Origin: Bicyclus anynana
Taxonomy: Eukaryota; Arthropoda; Insecta; Lepidoptera; Nymphalidae
Assembly (NCBI RefSeq): GCF_947172395.1
Contig: NC_069083.1
Span: 5,922,501-5,986,500, forward strand
DNA length: 64,000 nt
Direction of reading: 5' to 3'
Shown here one piece after another: positions 1 through 10,520 of this stretch (position 1 is its first letter; the number at the start of each line of letters is the position of its first letter). Under the pieces are notes generated by a model. The model saw only the letters and a list, made by a program, of their open reading frames with translations, did not search any database and was not told where the DNA came from. A program made the position numbers and the translations under genes.

Positions 1-157
1 TTTCGGGAATTCATGATTTTTTTCGGGATAAAAAGTAGCCTAAGTGTTAGTTTAGAGTAAAATCTATTTTCATTTCAATTTTCAGCCAAATCGCTTGAGT
101 TAAAGAGTAACAAACATCCATACAAACTTTTGCGTTTAAAATATTAGTAGGATAGGA
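1..157 (-). mobile_element. Helitron-like non-autonomous element, 3' part beyond window edge
   Basis: Read on the minus strand, the element opens with TCCTATCCTACTAATATT, the usual 5'-TC end of this family, and continues through the core with the GATTTGGCTGA-type block (GCCAAATCGCTTGAG on plus). The 3' hairpin lies outside the window. It carries no coding capacity. Confidence 0.75.
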
Positions 158-828
158 TTTTCTCGAATACCTTAACATTAAAGTTGATAAAAACATCGCC
201 ATATTTCTATTAGCGCTATTTTGATTTCTAACATTTATCAAACTAAAACTAACTCTTTGAAAAAATAATAAACTAGCAGATTTCCCCAAAATTCCTGTAC
301 CGATGTACCTACTCGTAGATCAATCTGGTAAAATAACACGAATGTTGATAGATACGGACGAAACGCATATGAGTGTTTTGTTTGGAGTGTTATTAATTCA
401 TTGCTCTCAAAAAGGATGCAATAAAACACAAATGGACGGGTTATACTGATTGGATTTTTGGTGATCGGTTTTCATTTACGGGTTGGTGCTATGCATTGAA
501 AGATGAGCTTGTTTTTTATTGGTGCACCGATATGTGCCTATATAGCTAGTTATTTATTTATCTATTGGATTATATAAAGTGATGACTTTGATTTAGATTT
601 GGTACTATATTAAATAGCCAAATACCACAACCGAAAATTGCATTTGGTCCGCAAGCAAGTTCCATCGTAGATTGTAATCAAAGGCTAACATGTGAAGAAT
701 AAAAAAAAATAAAGAAAGCTGGACAGAGACAAATGCAGAGTTTTGTGCTCTTCTAGATGAAAATGCGCTAGGAACCCTCTTAGCTTTTAATTTCTCTTTT
801 TTACTTGTCATCACACATTCATCATCAA
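158..828. other. Unassigned AT-rich DNA
   Basis: I see no recognisable gene, RNA or repeat. Short open frames of 60-80 codons occur on the minus strand but have low-complexity, AT-driven composition and no family resemblance. Confidence 0.5.
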
Positions 829-962
829 CAACTCATATTCGGCTTAATTTTGAGCACGACTCTCCTCTCAGAATAAGAAGGGCTAGGCTAAAAGTCCACC
901 ACGCTGGCTCAATGCAGATTGGTAGACTTCACACATGTAGAGAATTAAGAAAATTCTCAGGT
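829..962 (-). mobile_element. tRNA-derived SINE (family B), 3' half
   Basis: Minus-strand copy of the SINE whose complete forms lie at 13937-14250 and 33280-33586. It keeps the 3' body (CCACGCTGG, CAATGCAGATTGG, ACTTCACACATG) but lacks the tRNA-like head with A and B boxes. Its broken end meets the RTE tail through a perfect palindrome at 947-982. Confidence 0.75.
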
Positions 963-982
963 GAATACCTGAGAATTTTCTT
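947..982. repeat. 16-bp perfect inverted repeat, 4-nt loop
   Basis: Arms 947-962 (AAGAAAATTCTCAGGT) and 967-982 are exact reverse complements around GAAT. The left arm is SINE B sequence; the right arm is an inverted copy of it next to the RTE 3' tail. This fits a template-switch or snap-back event at the junction. Confidence 0.85.
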
Positions 983-3427
983 CTTCATCATCATCATCAT
1001 CATCATATCAGCCGATGGACGTCCACTGCAGGACATAGGCCTTTTGTAGGGACTTCCAAACATCACGATACTGAGCCGCCTGCATCCAGCGAATCCCTGC
1101 GACTCGCTTGATGTCGTCAGTCCACCTGGTGGGGGGTCGGCCAACACTGCGCTTACTAGTGCGGGGTCGCCATTCCAGCACTTTGGGACCCCAACGTCCA
1201 TCGGCTCTTCGAACTATGTGCCCCGCCCATTGCCACTTCAGCTTCGCAACGACAACGACGACAATCGACTTTGGTTCTTCTGCGGATCTCCTCATTTCTG
1301 ATTCGATCACGCAGAGATACTCCTAACATAGCTCGTTCCATCGCCCGCTGTGTGACTCTAAGCCTTCTTATGAGGCCCATAGTTAGCGACCAAGTCTCGG
1401 AACCATAGGTCATCACTGGCAACACGCACTGTTCGAAGACTTTTGTCTTCAGGCACTGAGGAATTTCCGACGAAAAGATGTCGCGAAGCTTCCCGAATGC
1501 AGCCCAGCCGAGTTGGATTCGACGGTTCACCTCTTTCTCGAAATTGGACCTACCTAACTGGATCATATGTCCTAGGTATATGTATTCGTCTACAATTTCG
1601 AGTGCAGCGTTCTCAACTATAACTGGGTGGAGCGATACATGAGCATTACACATTATTTTGGTTTTGCCCATGTTCATTTTCAGGCCCACCTGTTGAGAAA
1701 CGCTGCTGAGGTCATTGAGCATGGTACTAAGGTCATCCAGAGTCTGTGCCATGATGACTACATCATCCGCGAACCGCAGTTGAGTGATGTACTCGCCATT
1801 GATGTTGATGCCAAGTCCGCTCCAGTCCAGAAGCTTAAAGACGTCTTCCAGTGCGGCGGTAAATAGCTTCGGAGAGATCACATCTCCCTGACGCACTCCT
1901 CGCTGCAACTGGATTGGCCTCGTAGTCTGATCCTGAATACGGACTGACATAGTGGCGTTTTCGTACAAGCACTTCAACGCTTGGATATACCTGTAATCAA
2001 TTCGGCATCTCTGCAATGACCTTAGCACAGCCCAGGTTTCCACCGAATCGAAGGCTTTCTCATAGTCCACAAACGCTAAGCAAAGTGGCTGGTTATACTC
2101 GTGAGTCTTCTGTATAACCTGCCGCAGCGTATGGATGTGGTCTATGGTACTAAAGCCTTTTCGGAAACCGGCTTGTTCGGGAGGCTGGAAGTCGTCAAAC
2201 CTATTAGCGAGACGATTCGTAATGACTCTCGAGAACAATTTGTAAACATGGCTTAGCAGCGAGATGGGTCTGTAATTCTTCAGCAAGGTGTTGTCACCTT
2301 TTTTGAAGAACAGAACCACCACGCTCCTATGCCACGCCTCAGGCGTCGTGCCCTCGTGAATGACGGAATTGAACAATCGCTGAAGGACTTTAAGTATCGG
2401 TTTTCCACCCGCTTTCAGGAGTTCTGCTGTGATTCCGTCCTCACCTGGCGCCTTATTGTTCTTCAGGTGTTTGAGAGCCACACTAATCTCGTATAGGCTG
2501 ACGTCCGGGATATCTTCGGTATAGTGTCGGGTCAACTTGGCTCTGGGGTCTTTAGCCAAATTGGCAACAGGCTGCTGAGTAGTCGTGTATAGCTGTCCAT
2601 AGAACTTCTCGACCTCACTTAATAACTCGGGCTTGGAAGAAATTAGATTACCGTGTTCGGTCTTCAAACGCGTCAGCTGCCTCTGTCCAATAGACAGATC
2701 TCTGGCGAAAACTTTCGAGCCTCGATTATTTTCAATCGCATTTTTAATACGCTCGGTATTGAAATTTCGCAAGTCGCTGGTTTGCGACTTAGAGATCTGT
2801 CTACTGATTTGTCGGTATTTTGACGCATCTGCTGAAGACTGTAATCTCATTTCTTGCCTCTCTTCCATGAGTTTAAGTGTTTGGTCCGAGAACTTTTTGG
2901 TTCTTTTCGCACGGTGGGTCTTATAGAACTTAGACCCAACGGAATGGACAGTTTCCACGAACCTGTTGTTCAGATCGTCCACAGTTTCGCAATTTGCTAG
3001 GCAATCAAAGCGGTTCTGCAGTTCTAGTTGAAAGGACTCGGGGTTTTGAATATGGGCACGAGTAGGTCGGAGCGTAGACTTCACCAGTCGATACCGTTCC
3101 AGCTGAATGTTGATATTCAACGTGCCTCTAACCATTCGGTGATCGCTACCGGTTTTCACCCTATGGATCACAGAAACATCGTTGAATATTTGCCGTCTGG
3201 TAGACAAGATGAAGTCGATCTCGTTTTTCGTGGAACCATCGGGGCTCATCCAGGTCCATTTCCTGTGTGGTGGCTTCTTGAAGAAGGAGTTCATCATAAA
3301 GAGGCCCTCCTTCTCCATGAAGTCAGCCAACATTTGGCCCCTATCGTTCCGTTGCCCATATCCAAATCGTCCCACTTTCAACTCTGAACCGCTGAACTTT
3401 TCATAGATTTCCGATCCTGCCTTCATT
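981..3427 (-). pseudogene. RTE-clade non-LTR retrotransposon: endonuclease C-terminus and reverse transcriptase, one frameshift
   Basis: A 756-residue open frame (3426 to 1156, minus) encodes the end of an APE-type endonuclease and a full reverse transcriptase (RT), the enzyme pair for target-primed reverse transcription. Visible endonuclease blocks are WTWMSPDG (res. 57-64), IDFI (70-73) and GSDH (93-96). RT blocks include NYRPISLL (384-391), FVDYEKAFD (452-460), RGVRQGDVISPKLF (509-522) and catalytic FADD (552-555), usual for RTE. The first ~100 or more endonuclease residues are missing: a 5' truncation, as is common for LINEs. Near 1264 the frame shifts, so the family C-terminus (GRPPTRWTDDI, ending WTSIG) continues in another frame, stopping at 1008. 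The break sits in a run of GTC/GTT triplets, a slippage-prone spot. The 3' end is followed by (GAT)n at 985-1009, typical of RTE tails. The copy resembles lepidopteran RTE elements such as HmRTE-e01 (from memory). The frame is otherwise open, so the insertion is young, but truncation and frameshift make it inactive. Confidence 0.93.
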
Positions 3428-3712
3428 TGTTCATTGTGTATTCATTTGGAATGTTAATTTTTTTACCATTTTTGTAAACTAGATATTAAATGTGTGCATT
3501 ACGCATGCCATGCATACTGGTGCATTCTGGCATGAGAGAATTTCTGGAATAGACAAATTATTTAGAAATCAATTTGTGGAACAGCGCGGCGGCAATCGAA
3601 TCGATTCTCGCTTTGCAGCGATATTGCGAACGTAATAAACAGCTTATTCGGAAGATTTTCGCTTCAGCCAATACTAGATTTTTTTGATAGCAATTTTGGT
3701 AAGCCACAACTA
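3428..3712. other. Unassigned spacer
   Basis: Mostly unassigned. A GC-richer patch near 3580-3640 has no recognised family. Confidence 0.4.
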
Positions 3713-3806
3713 AATCACACTAATATTATAAAGTTGGAAGTTTGTGTGTGTTTGTAAGTGTGTATGTTTGTTTCTCCTTTGTGCTGCGGCTATTAGAGTT
3801 ATCATC
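3713..3806 (+). mobile_element. Helitron-like 5' fragment
   Basis: Starts CACACTAATATTATAAAG and runs through TGTGTGTGTTTGTAAGTGTG to a GCTGCGGCTATT block, matching the 5' third of the element at 8117-8325. It is truncated just before the next element begins. Confidence 0.6.
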
Positions 3807-3818
3807 ACATCACACTAA

Positions 3819-4036
3819 TCCTACTAATATTATAAACGCGAAAGTTTGTATGGATGTTCGGATGTTTGTTTGGATGCTTGTTACTCTTTAATGCCGCTAC
3901 TACTGAAGCGATTTGGCTGAAATTTAGAATGGGAATAGATTTACTCTGGATAAACATATAGGCTACTTTTCATCTTGGAAAAATCCATAGTTCCCGCGGG
4001 ATTTGTGAAAAGTGAAAAATTTAGTTCCACGCGTCA
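3819..4036 (+). mobile_element. Helitron-like non-autonomous element, damaged 3' end
   Basis: 5' end TCCTACTAATATTATAAACG, core with GAAGCGATTTGGCTGAAATT and CCCGCGGGATTTGTGAA. The 3' hairpin is broken: CACGCGTCAG stands in place of the usual hairpin and CTAG. Confidence 0.8.
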
Positions 4037-4044
4037 GTATTATT

Positions 4045-4140
4045 GTGGTGGTTCGATCCCCGCCCCGTTGGTCTATTGTCGTACCCACTCCTAATACAGT
4101 CTATCCCGACTAGTTGGAGTATTCTTTTTTTTTTTTTTTA
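4045..4140 (+). mobile_element. tRNA-derived SINE (family D), 3' fragment
   Basis: Begins in a B-box-like GGTTCGATCCCC and continues TTGTCGTACCCACTCCTAA and ACTAGTTGGAG before a T-rich tail. This body is familiar from lepidopteran SINEs. The A-box half is absent. Confidence 0.6.
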
Positions 4141-4622
4141 AAGTAAGTTCGAAGTTCTAAGGTAGGTTTATAAAAATCATATTTCTAAAGTTTGTGAATT
4201 ATTGTATGCCTAGATAACATCAAAGTTCATCCCTTTCTTACATCAATGAAATTTTGACGTCTTCCAAGTTATTGAATAGGTGGGACTGAAGTCTTTGGAG
4301 TGTGAATTGATGCAAAAAGACTGGCAACAATTTGGGTTTCAAGTGATTATCAACTAATTGTAGACAGTAAATAGGCAAGTTTTAAAAAGGAATTTTTTAT
4401 AATTATCATAAACGAACACCGTTTAACCTTTGCTAAAATGCATTCCACGTTCACTCAGATCTGTATGAATATTTTAAGTTTGCCACAAACGATTCGGTTT
4501 TTATTCACGAAGGCACTTGGCGGTGGAAATTAAAATATTTCATATTGTGCAATCTCTTTTATTTGACTGACAATGGGAGACGCGGGAGAACGCATCACTC
4601 AACGTCACAGCCTAGCTAGGTG
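4141..4622. other. Unassigned AT-rich DNA
   Basis: No gene or recognised repeat seen. Confidence 0.4.
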
Positions 4623-4884
4623 TGTATTTTTAAGGTTCCGTATCACAAAAGGGAAAAAACAGAACCCTGAGATCACTTCGTTGTACGTCTGTCCGTCAGT
4701 CTGTATCTCGGTAATGCGTGGATATCATTAAAATTAAAACCAGATATACAGACTTTGGACGCTGTGAGAAATAATGTTTCCAAGTTAACGTAAAAAAAAA
4801 AACAGACTTGCTTCTAGTAACGTATGTTTCGATACTTTTGAGGGATTCCACATTTAAAGAGTACTAGGGTATAGGTATCCGTTT

Positions 4885-4892
4885 ACCTAGAT
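4885..4892. repeat. 8-bp target-site duplication, left copy
   Basis: ACCTAGAT immediately before the CAGGG terminus. The identical octamer follows the element at 5250-5257. Confidence 0.95.
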
Positions 4893-5249
4893 CAGGGTAG
4901 GCGAACCAATGGCACGCGTGCCATTGATGGCACGCGACACAATATTTTGGGCACGTCGCCGATCATAAAACATGTGTAAAGTAGGTATTTGACATAAATT
5001 ATTTGTCATCTAACCTGCAGCAACAGAAGTCACACTAATTTTACAATAATTTAATTTATGCGTGTAATAAAAACATTCCAAAATGTACCTCTTTTGTTTA
5101 CTTTATTTCATAAAGAGTTTTGATAGTATTTATTATTGTTATTCTCCAAATAATCAGAAAGTCAAAATTATTTGATGGCACGCCAATGACCCCATTAAAC
5201 ATTTTTTAGAAAAAATGGCACGTTGATGCATAAAGGTTCGCCTACCCTG
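4893..5249. mobile_element. hAT-type MITE, 357 bp
   Basis: Perfect 15-bp terminal inverted repeats CAGGGTAGGCGAACC and GGTTCGCCTACCCTG, flanked by an identical 8-bp duplication ACCTAGAT. Terminal CAGGG and an 8-bp duplication are hallmarks of the hAT superfamily. The interior is AT-rich with subterminal GGCACGC repeats and no transposase, so movement needed a hAT transposase supplied elsewhere. Confidence 0.93.
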
Positions 5250-5257
5250 ACCTAGAT
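5250..5257. repeat. 8-bp target-site duplication, right copy
   Basis: ACCTAGAT directly after CCCTG, identical to 4885-4892. Confidence 0.95.
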
Positions 5258-5632
5258 CTATGAAATTTAAAAATTGTGCTGTCTTATAACTCCCTCGTAA
5301 CTTTAATTGTAAGTTTTCAACTAATTATCGCCATTAAATCATTACATAGCATGTCGTTTCAAAATGGTTTTAATCTAAGCCTAATTGAAATAATTGAATT
5401 TTGATTTGATTTATAATAAGTACAGGGAAAAATCTAAAACTATACAGACATTATGAATGATATTTAGACGGGTACATACCACGATAAAACGACGAGATTT
5501 TTATACAGACATTTGTAATTAAATCATGACAAATATATTCTGTGTATGTATTAAGAGTGCGTAATCAAGCTAAACAAAATTGTACAGAACCCTCGGTGGG
5601 CGTGGCCGACTCGCACTTGTCCGGTTTTTGCA

Positions 5633-6454
5633 TCATCATAATACCTACTTTGAGGGAAACAATGTTTGTTGCGTAGTGAACATACGCCGCCGCTTTCAAT
5701 ATAAATGCGCAATTTGGTGGTAATGCTGGCGCAGTTTAGCTTTTGTTTTTATTTGAAACGCCATTTTATAATTAGAGCTCAAGCTAAAATTCTCCAGTAA
5801 TATATTATCATGTTTTGTTGAAGCGACGAAATGCTTTCGCTTTAGAACATTTTCGGTATTACTAAATAATTTATGTACTGAAATGAGTTAGAATGCCACG
5901 AAATAGTTTTCTTTTTCGAGCGAGAATCCTTGACGTGGCACACGGCTTACAACGAAAAACTTCATTACAATCGTATGGTGTAGTTATGGACTAATATACA
6001 TTTGTATATATGCTTCCATTTATCATGCTTTCATATTTACAGATTTTATTCATTATTTTATAAGGAAAAGGATGGCCGACCCCACTTTAAGTAACAGAAG
6101 GAAAACGAGATGATGAAAGTACGTTGGTGTTAGATTTACGTCTATAATATAATCAACGGACAATGGGGATGATGACTAGGTTTGAATATATTGATTTTTA
6201 TGATACATTCGGGTAAATAAGGTCAATGTTAACTAATTTATACATAAAAAGCAAAGATTGTCTGTCAGCAGATATTTGCAAAATAAATAAGATTATAAAA
6301 TTTCAAAATCTATTAAATTTTTTTTATCGTAATTAGATGAAAATTCATACAGTTTTAGCTTCCTTACATTAAATGTGACATTTTTCAAGAAATGAACTAT
6401 AAACATAAATATAAATAAACGCACAAATAACAAAGATATTAGTAATTTTGTTTG
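5633..6454. other. Unassigned AT-rich DNA
   Basis: No coding, RNA or repeat signal that I can name. Confidence 0.4.
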
Positions 6455-7363
6455 AACGCCTATACAAACCTAACGATCAGCGAGCCAACGACGTCACTAA
6501 ATCGTGCCATTTTGTATGGAGCGTTTTTCAGGGATCCGCGGCAGCGCCGCAAATTTAACCCTTTAAATCCCTGTAGCTCCAAAAGTAATGATCGCAGATA
6601 CCCTGTTACATTTACAAAATTGCTTTGCTATTAGTATACTCTTAATTTATATACAATTTAAAAAAACTGTCATCATCCCTATTTATCATTGACGAATTAT
6701 TATCAGTATCATTTATTAAGAATAAAGTGTGTAGGATATAATATGGCCATATTTATGTTTTGACCGTTCCGTAAACGTTATATTTCTTAAAGCGGCAACA
6801 TTAATCAAATATCAAGAAATCGTAGCTGAAATAAAATGTGGCAATTCATAGTCCGCAGAAGCGTGCTGTCAGGAGCGATGATGTATTTGAACGTTTTCAC
6901 GGGAGCCGCTGAGCGCTTTGTCAACGTCCGATATTAGAGGTCATCGCTCATTGCACGGAGCGACTGCCCGCAGTACGACTTAGGGTAAGAGCAGACACAA
7001 GATTTATTGTTGCAACATATTTTGTCGGATAAAATACACCTTAAATGTGAACATTTGTAACAAGTTTACAGTAGACACATGTTTGCATTTAAGTATTTCA
7101 GCTTTTTGGGCTTTTTGACGAGGCGAAAGCTGATTTATTATTATTTATTATTTTTATTTTTATATTTTTTTTTTGCCAAAAAATTTGTAATAAATTACTA
7201 TCTGTATTTTAAATATTTTATTTCTATCATGATGATTATCTATTTTAACAACTCACTACAGGTCCAGGCCTGACTTCTTATAGGAGAGAGGATCAGCATT
7301 ACGCTGATCCAATGTGGATCCTTGGCTGGGTCTGAGGTAGTAAAAGACTCGTTGTCCAGCGGT
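6455..7363. other. Unassigned DNA with two GC-richer patches
   Basis: 6470-6610 (AGCCAACGACGTCAC, GGATCCGCGGCAGCGCCG) has the look of an old repeat, but I cannot name it. 6880-6985 is a second GC-richer patch. The rest is AT-rich, including a pyrimidine-rich stretch at 7140-7220. Confidence 0.35.
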
Positions 7364-7600
7364 TTGATTCCATTTCCCTCTCTCTCTCTCCCTCTCTAGA
7401 GTCGTTCCTTCATTACTGAAGATCGTGGTCCTGGTAAGATCCCAGCCTCCTGCGGGTCCACGCCTTCTATCGGCTTCTGTTGGTGGCCATCGCTGTTATC
7501 ATGTAGTATTTCGTCCCTTTATCCTCCTTCAGTTGGTCAGCCCATCATGTTGGTGAGCGGCCCCTCGGTCTTTACCCGTCAGTGATACCGATTTGATTCT
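7364..7600 (-). mobile_element. Degenerate LINE C-terminus remnant
   Basis: Read on minus, the sequence around 7400-7580 recalls the GRPxTRWxDD region at the end of RTE-like ORFs (ATGATGGGCTGACCAACTG near 7535-7555), with stops in every frame. A (TC)n microsatellite at 7376-7398 lies beside it. The family call is weak. Confidence 0.3.
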
Positions 7601-8116
7601 ATAACCAAGCCTTAATACAAGTTAAGTTACATGTACTATAATAGTTATAGATTTTAGGTATAAATTATAATACCTATTCATTTAAAATGCAGCCATTTAA
7701 CTTAAACTGATATTATCATTTGCAGCCTCGGTTTTAACATAAAATACATAAGTGCACTTGTGCATACGTAGGTTTGTGTCTGCATACGCACTTATCTATT
7801 TTTAAAAAGGTAAAGCACAGAAATGGTAAAACAATATTTTGTCAGGCAGGATGTCGCTAATGTGGTATTTCGCTACGGCTTTGAGTTATAATATTTTCAT
7901 TTATTTGCCCTACGACTGATGGCGTGCTCTGTTTGTGTCATTTTCTAGACGTTTTATTTTTCTTTCTTAAGCATTTTTCTAGTTCCCATTGCGGAATGGT
8001 GAAAAACGACGTTGACGATGGAAAAACTATAGATGACAATTTTCTTCCAATAACAAGGAGCATGGTTTATTTTTGAACGAGTAAGAAAACGTTGTGAGAA
8101 ATTCTACATTTATACA
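7601..8116. other. Unassigned AT-rich DNA
   Basis: Nothing recognised. Confidence 0.4.
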
Positions 8117-8325
8117 CAATAGTATTGTAAAGGCGAAAGTTTGTTTGTGTGTAGGTGTGAATGTGTGTGTAAGTGTGTATGTTTATTCCTCCATTATGCT
8201 ACGGCTACTGAAGCGATTTGGCTGGAATTTGGAAAGGAAATAGATTTTTCATCCTGGAAAAATCCATGTTTCCCGCGGGATTTGTAAAAAACTGAATTTC
8301 ACGCGGATAAAGTCGCGTCCGCTAG
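8117..8325 (+). mobile_element. Helitron-like non-autonomous element
   Basis: 5' half carries the GTGTGTAGGTGTGAATG block, and the core has GCTACGGCTACTGAAGCGAT and CCCGCGGGATTTG. The 3' end is a GCGGATAAAGTCGCGTCCGC hairpin followed by CTAG and a host T, as expected for Helitrons. The 5' TC end is eroded. Confidence 0.85.
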
Positions 8326-8333
8326 TTTATAAT

Positions 8334-8456
8334 AAGTCGCAGGTATTCGCTGGATTCAGTCGGCTCAGGATCATGATCTTTGTAAGTCCCTTTAAAAGGT
8401 CTATATCCTGTAGTGAACGTCCCTCGGCTGATATGACGATGATGATGATGATAATG
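8334..8456 (+). mobile_element. RTE LINE 3' end with GAT-type tail
   Basis: Last ~40 codons of the RTE ORF (CGCTGGATTCAGTCGGCTCA, corresponding to the RWMQAAQ segment) followed by GGCTGATATGACGATGATGA tail. It is truncated at the 5' side and has in-frame damage. Confidence 0.8.
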
Positions 8457-8506
8457 ACAAGCCATCAATATTTCTGGCTGGTTTCTCAAGTCAGTTCGAA
8501 ATCCAG

Positions 8507-8697
8507 ACTTCAGAATCATGTCATGGTATTTATTATAAGTCTCTACAGTGGTAGTTGGAAATACTCGTAGCCAGTCAAAAATCACAATTAGGCTGAATTT
8601 CTTGAAATTCAGAGGTCAGAATCATATCGTGGTATTATAAGCCTTAAACAGTGGTGGTTGAAAAGAAAATAGCCAGTCAAAATCACAATTACGCTTT
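8507..8697. repeat. Diverged direct duplication, two ~85-90 bp copies
   Basis: Copies at 8507-8596 and 8614-8697 share CAGAATCAT, GTGGTATT(T)ATTATAAG, AACAGTGGT and AGCCAGTCAAAA(A)TCACAATTA, with scattered differences. It borders the RTE fragment. No coding potential. Confidence 0.75.
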
Positions 8698-9239
8698 TGA
8701 AGCTTTTCACGTCTCATAAAACAAGAAAAGATGTAGAAGTAAATTACAAACATAGTATTATTTAAGAGCACGTAGCACGAGTAAGTAAAAGGTCTCGCTT
8801 TGTATCGACTGCTTTATATTCACCAGAAAAGTTAGAATACAGGGAACGCAATCGAGATATCCTCTTTTACTCGTACCAACCAAGTTGTGGTCGGAAGTAG
8901 TTTTCTTGTTCGACTTTATTTTCTTGGCAAATCGTGAAAGCGATCATGTGGCAAAATACTCTTATGGATTTTGCCCGAGGGAACTTAAGACTTGGGAGTT
9001 CTACCTAACAGTTTGTAGGAGAGACGGTGCTATGTATTTGAGAGCAAAACGATGTTCAAATGTTGCTTCTATTAGCGGGCGCGATATATGCGAAAGTTCA
9101 TCCATTTATTATACTGGCACTTTACAGTTTTGGTTTAATAATTTTCTTTGAATATACTTTTGGTGTTCCGTTCTTCGCGGCTGAAAGTCGATACTCTGTT
9201 CGAAAATTGTTTGAAGAAGTAGACTGAATGTCTGACAGG
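8698..9239. other. Unassigned DNA
   Basis: An 88-codon frame on plus (8885-9151) starts in non-repetitive sequence, but I find no motif, splice context or family resemblance. Otherwise nothing is seen. Confidence 0.35.
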
Positions 9240-9660
9240 CCTCCCTACAAATTATTATTTTTTAGGATTTTGCACCTCAATAAATCAAACCTCACATAAA
9301 AATGTTAAAGGTTAAAATAAAAACAATACGGTCGTTTTTGCAAAAAAAAAACGCAGCCTTTACATGAAAAAATTTAAATTTACTTTTCATAATATATAAC
9401 TACTTCCCGTCAACCTGGAACTATGAAATTTCGCTAGTTGTCTTATAAATCATATATCGTCATATACTACAAGTATAGTCTTCTTAAACTATAGATTTGT
9501 AATTAAACCACCCGGCGTCGGCGCTCCAAATTTTGAATTGATTTAATCCTGTTCTGGGGTATCTTAAATAACAACAGATTTTTTTCATTCTTTTTGTGGT
9601 GAATAGTTTTCGATATATGACGAAGAATGATTTGTACGAAACCCTCGGTGAACGATTCTG
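9240..9660 (+). mobile_element. Fragment of the AAGGTTCCGT repeat family
   Basis: Shares the interior and end of the element at 4623-5632, including a CTATGAAATTT...TGTCTTATA stretch and the closing GAAACCCTCGGTGAACG. The start and the CTCGCACTTG end are missing. Confidence 0.5.
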
Positions 9661-10072
9661 TCTTGCATTATCTAATTTTTCAATTTATCCATAGCTTACA
9701 TAATACACTGCAAGTTCAGCTACCATACCAATTTACAATATTTTACTTAACTTGGCAATGTAAGTACAGCCTAGTGAAAAATATCATTATCAAAAAATAG
9801 CGTGTGCCAAGAAATCCGTTGAAGCCGGAGAGTCGGTGCAAATTTAACCTTTCCATTATTTACGGTCACCTAGCTGGCGACGATTCACTCGTGCGCACTG
9901 ACACGTCTTCGAGCACCTAATTTACACTACAACGAGCATAAAATTATATTACAGCCTGTCAAAATATGTATTATTTGAATATTTTGAATTTCGTTTAACC
10001 CTCATTTAATTTTTTAGGTTTTGATGTGTATTCATATTGCATATTTTTGTATAAAAATTGATTTATGTTTAA
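9661..10072. other. Unassigned AT-rich DNA
   Basis: No feature recognised. Confidence 0.4.
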
Positions 10073-10269
10073 CTAGCTGACGCCGCGCGGTTTTATTCGC
10101 GTGGTTTACGTTCCCGTAGAAATACGGGAATAATATATAGCATATAGCCTTCCTCGATAAATGGGCTATCTAACACTGAAATATTTTTTTTAAATCGGTC
10201 CAGTAGTTTCCGAGATTAGCGCGTTCAAACAAACAAACAAATTCTTCAGCTTTATAATATTAGTATAGA
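10073..10269 (-). mobile_element. Helitron-like element, 197 bp, both ends present
   Basis: On minus it starts TCTATACTAATATTATAAAG and ends in a CCGCGCGGCGTCAGCTAG hairpin terminus. The body has CGTATTTCTACGGGAACG and the GAAGAATTTGTTTGTTTG block. This is a different subfamily from 8117-8325 (the GCTGAAG subfamily). Confidence 0.9.
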
Positions 10270-10451
10270 TACATAATATAATGTATGGTTAATTAAATCT
10301 AGCATTACAAGCATCATCTAAATCTAGTATATTTATAAAATCAAATCTTGATTTTTTTATTAAAAAAGAAACGAATGACATAAGAATTGATTTTACATAA
10401 ATAAAAAATTATAATCAAGTGGTACCATGTCGGGCATAGGCTATATAAATT

Positions 10452-10520
10452 TTCAAATACATATTATAGGTATACGGTCGAATTGAGAAACCTCCTCCTT
10501 TTATTTGAAGTCGGTTAAAA
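10452..10520. mobile_element. Short end of a dispersed lepidopteran repeat
   Basis: Contains ACGGTCGAATTGAGAAACC and CCTCCTCCTTTTATTTGAAG, then GTCGGTTAAAAAAGG. I know this block as a recurrent repeat terminus in Lepidoptera, but cannot assign a class. Confidence 0.4.

Larger units (their letters stand above)
4623..5632 (+). mobile_element. Dispersed lepidopteran repeat with AAGGTTCCGT start and GACTCGCACTTGTCCGG end, split by a hAT MITE
   Basis: The left part (4631-4884) has TAAGGTTCCGTATCAC and CGTCTGTCCGTCAGTCTGTA. The right part (5258-5632) ends GAACCCTCGGTGGGCG and GACTCGCACTTGTCCGGTT. This combination recurs in lepidopteran genomes (recognised from memory; superfamily uncertain). The MITE at 4893-5249 interrupts it, so it is the older insertion. 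A truncated relative lies at 9240-9660. Confidence 0.6.

Noticed and set aside
8885..9151. 88-codon frame as a host gene
   Set aside because: No signal peptide, domain, splice context or family resemblance; the length is expected by chance in 64 kb.
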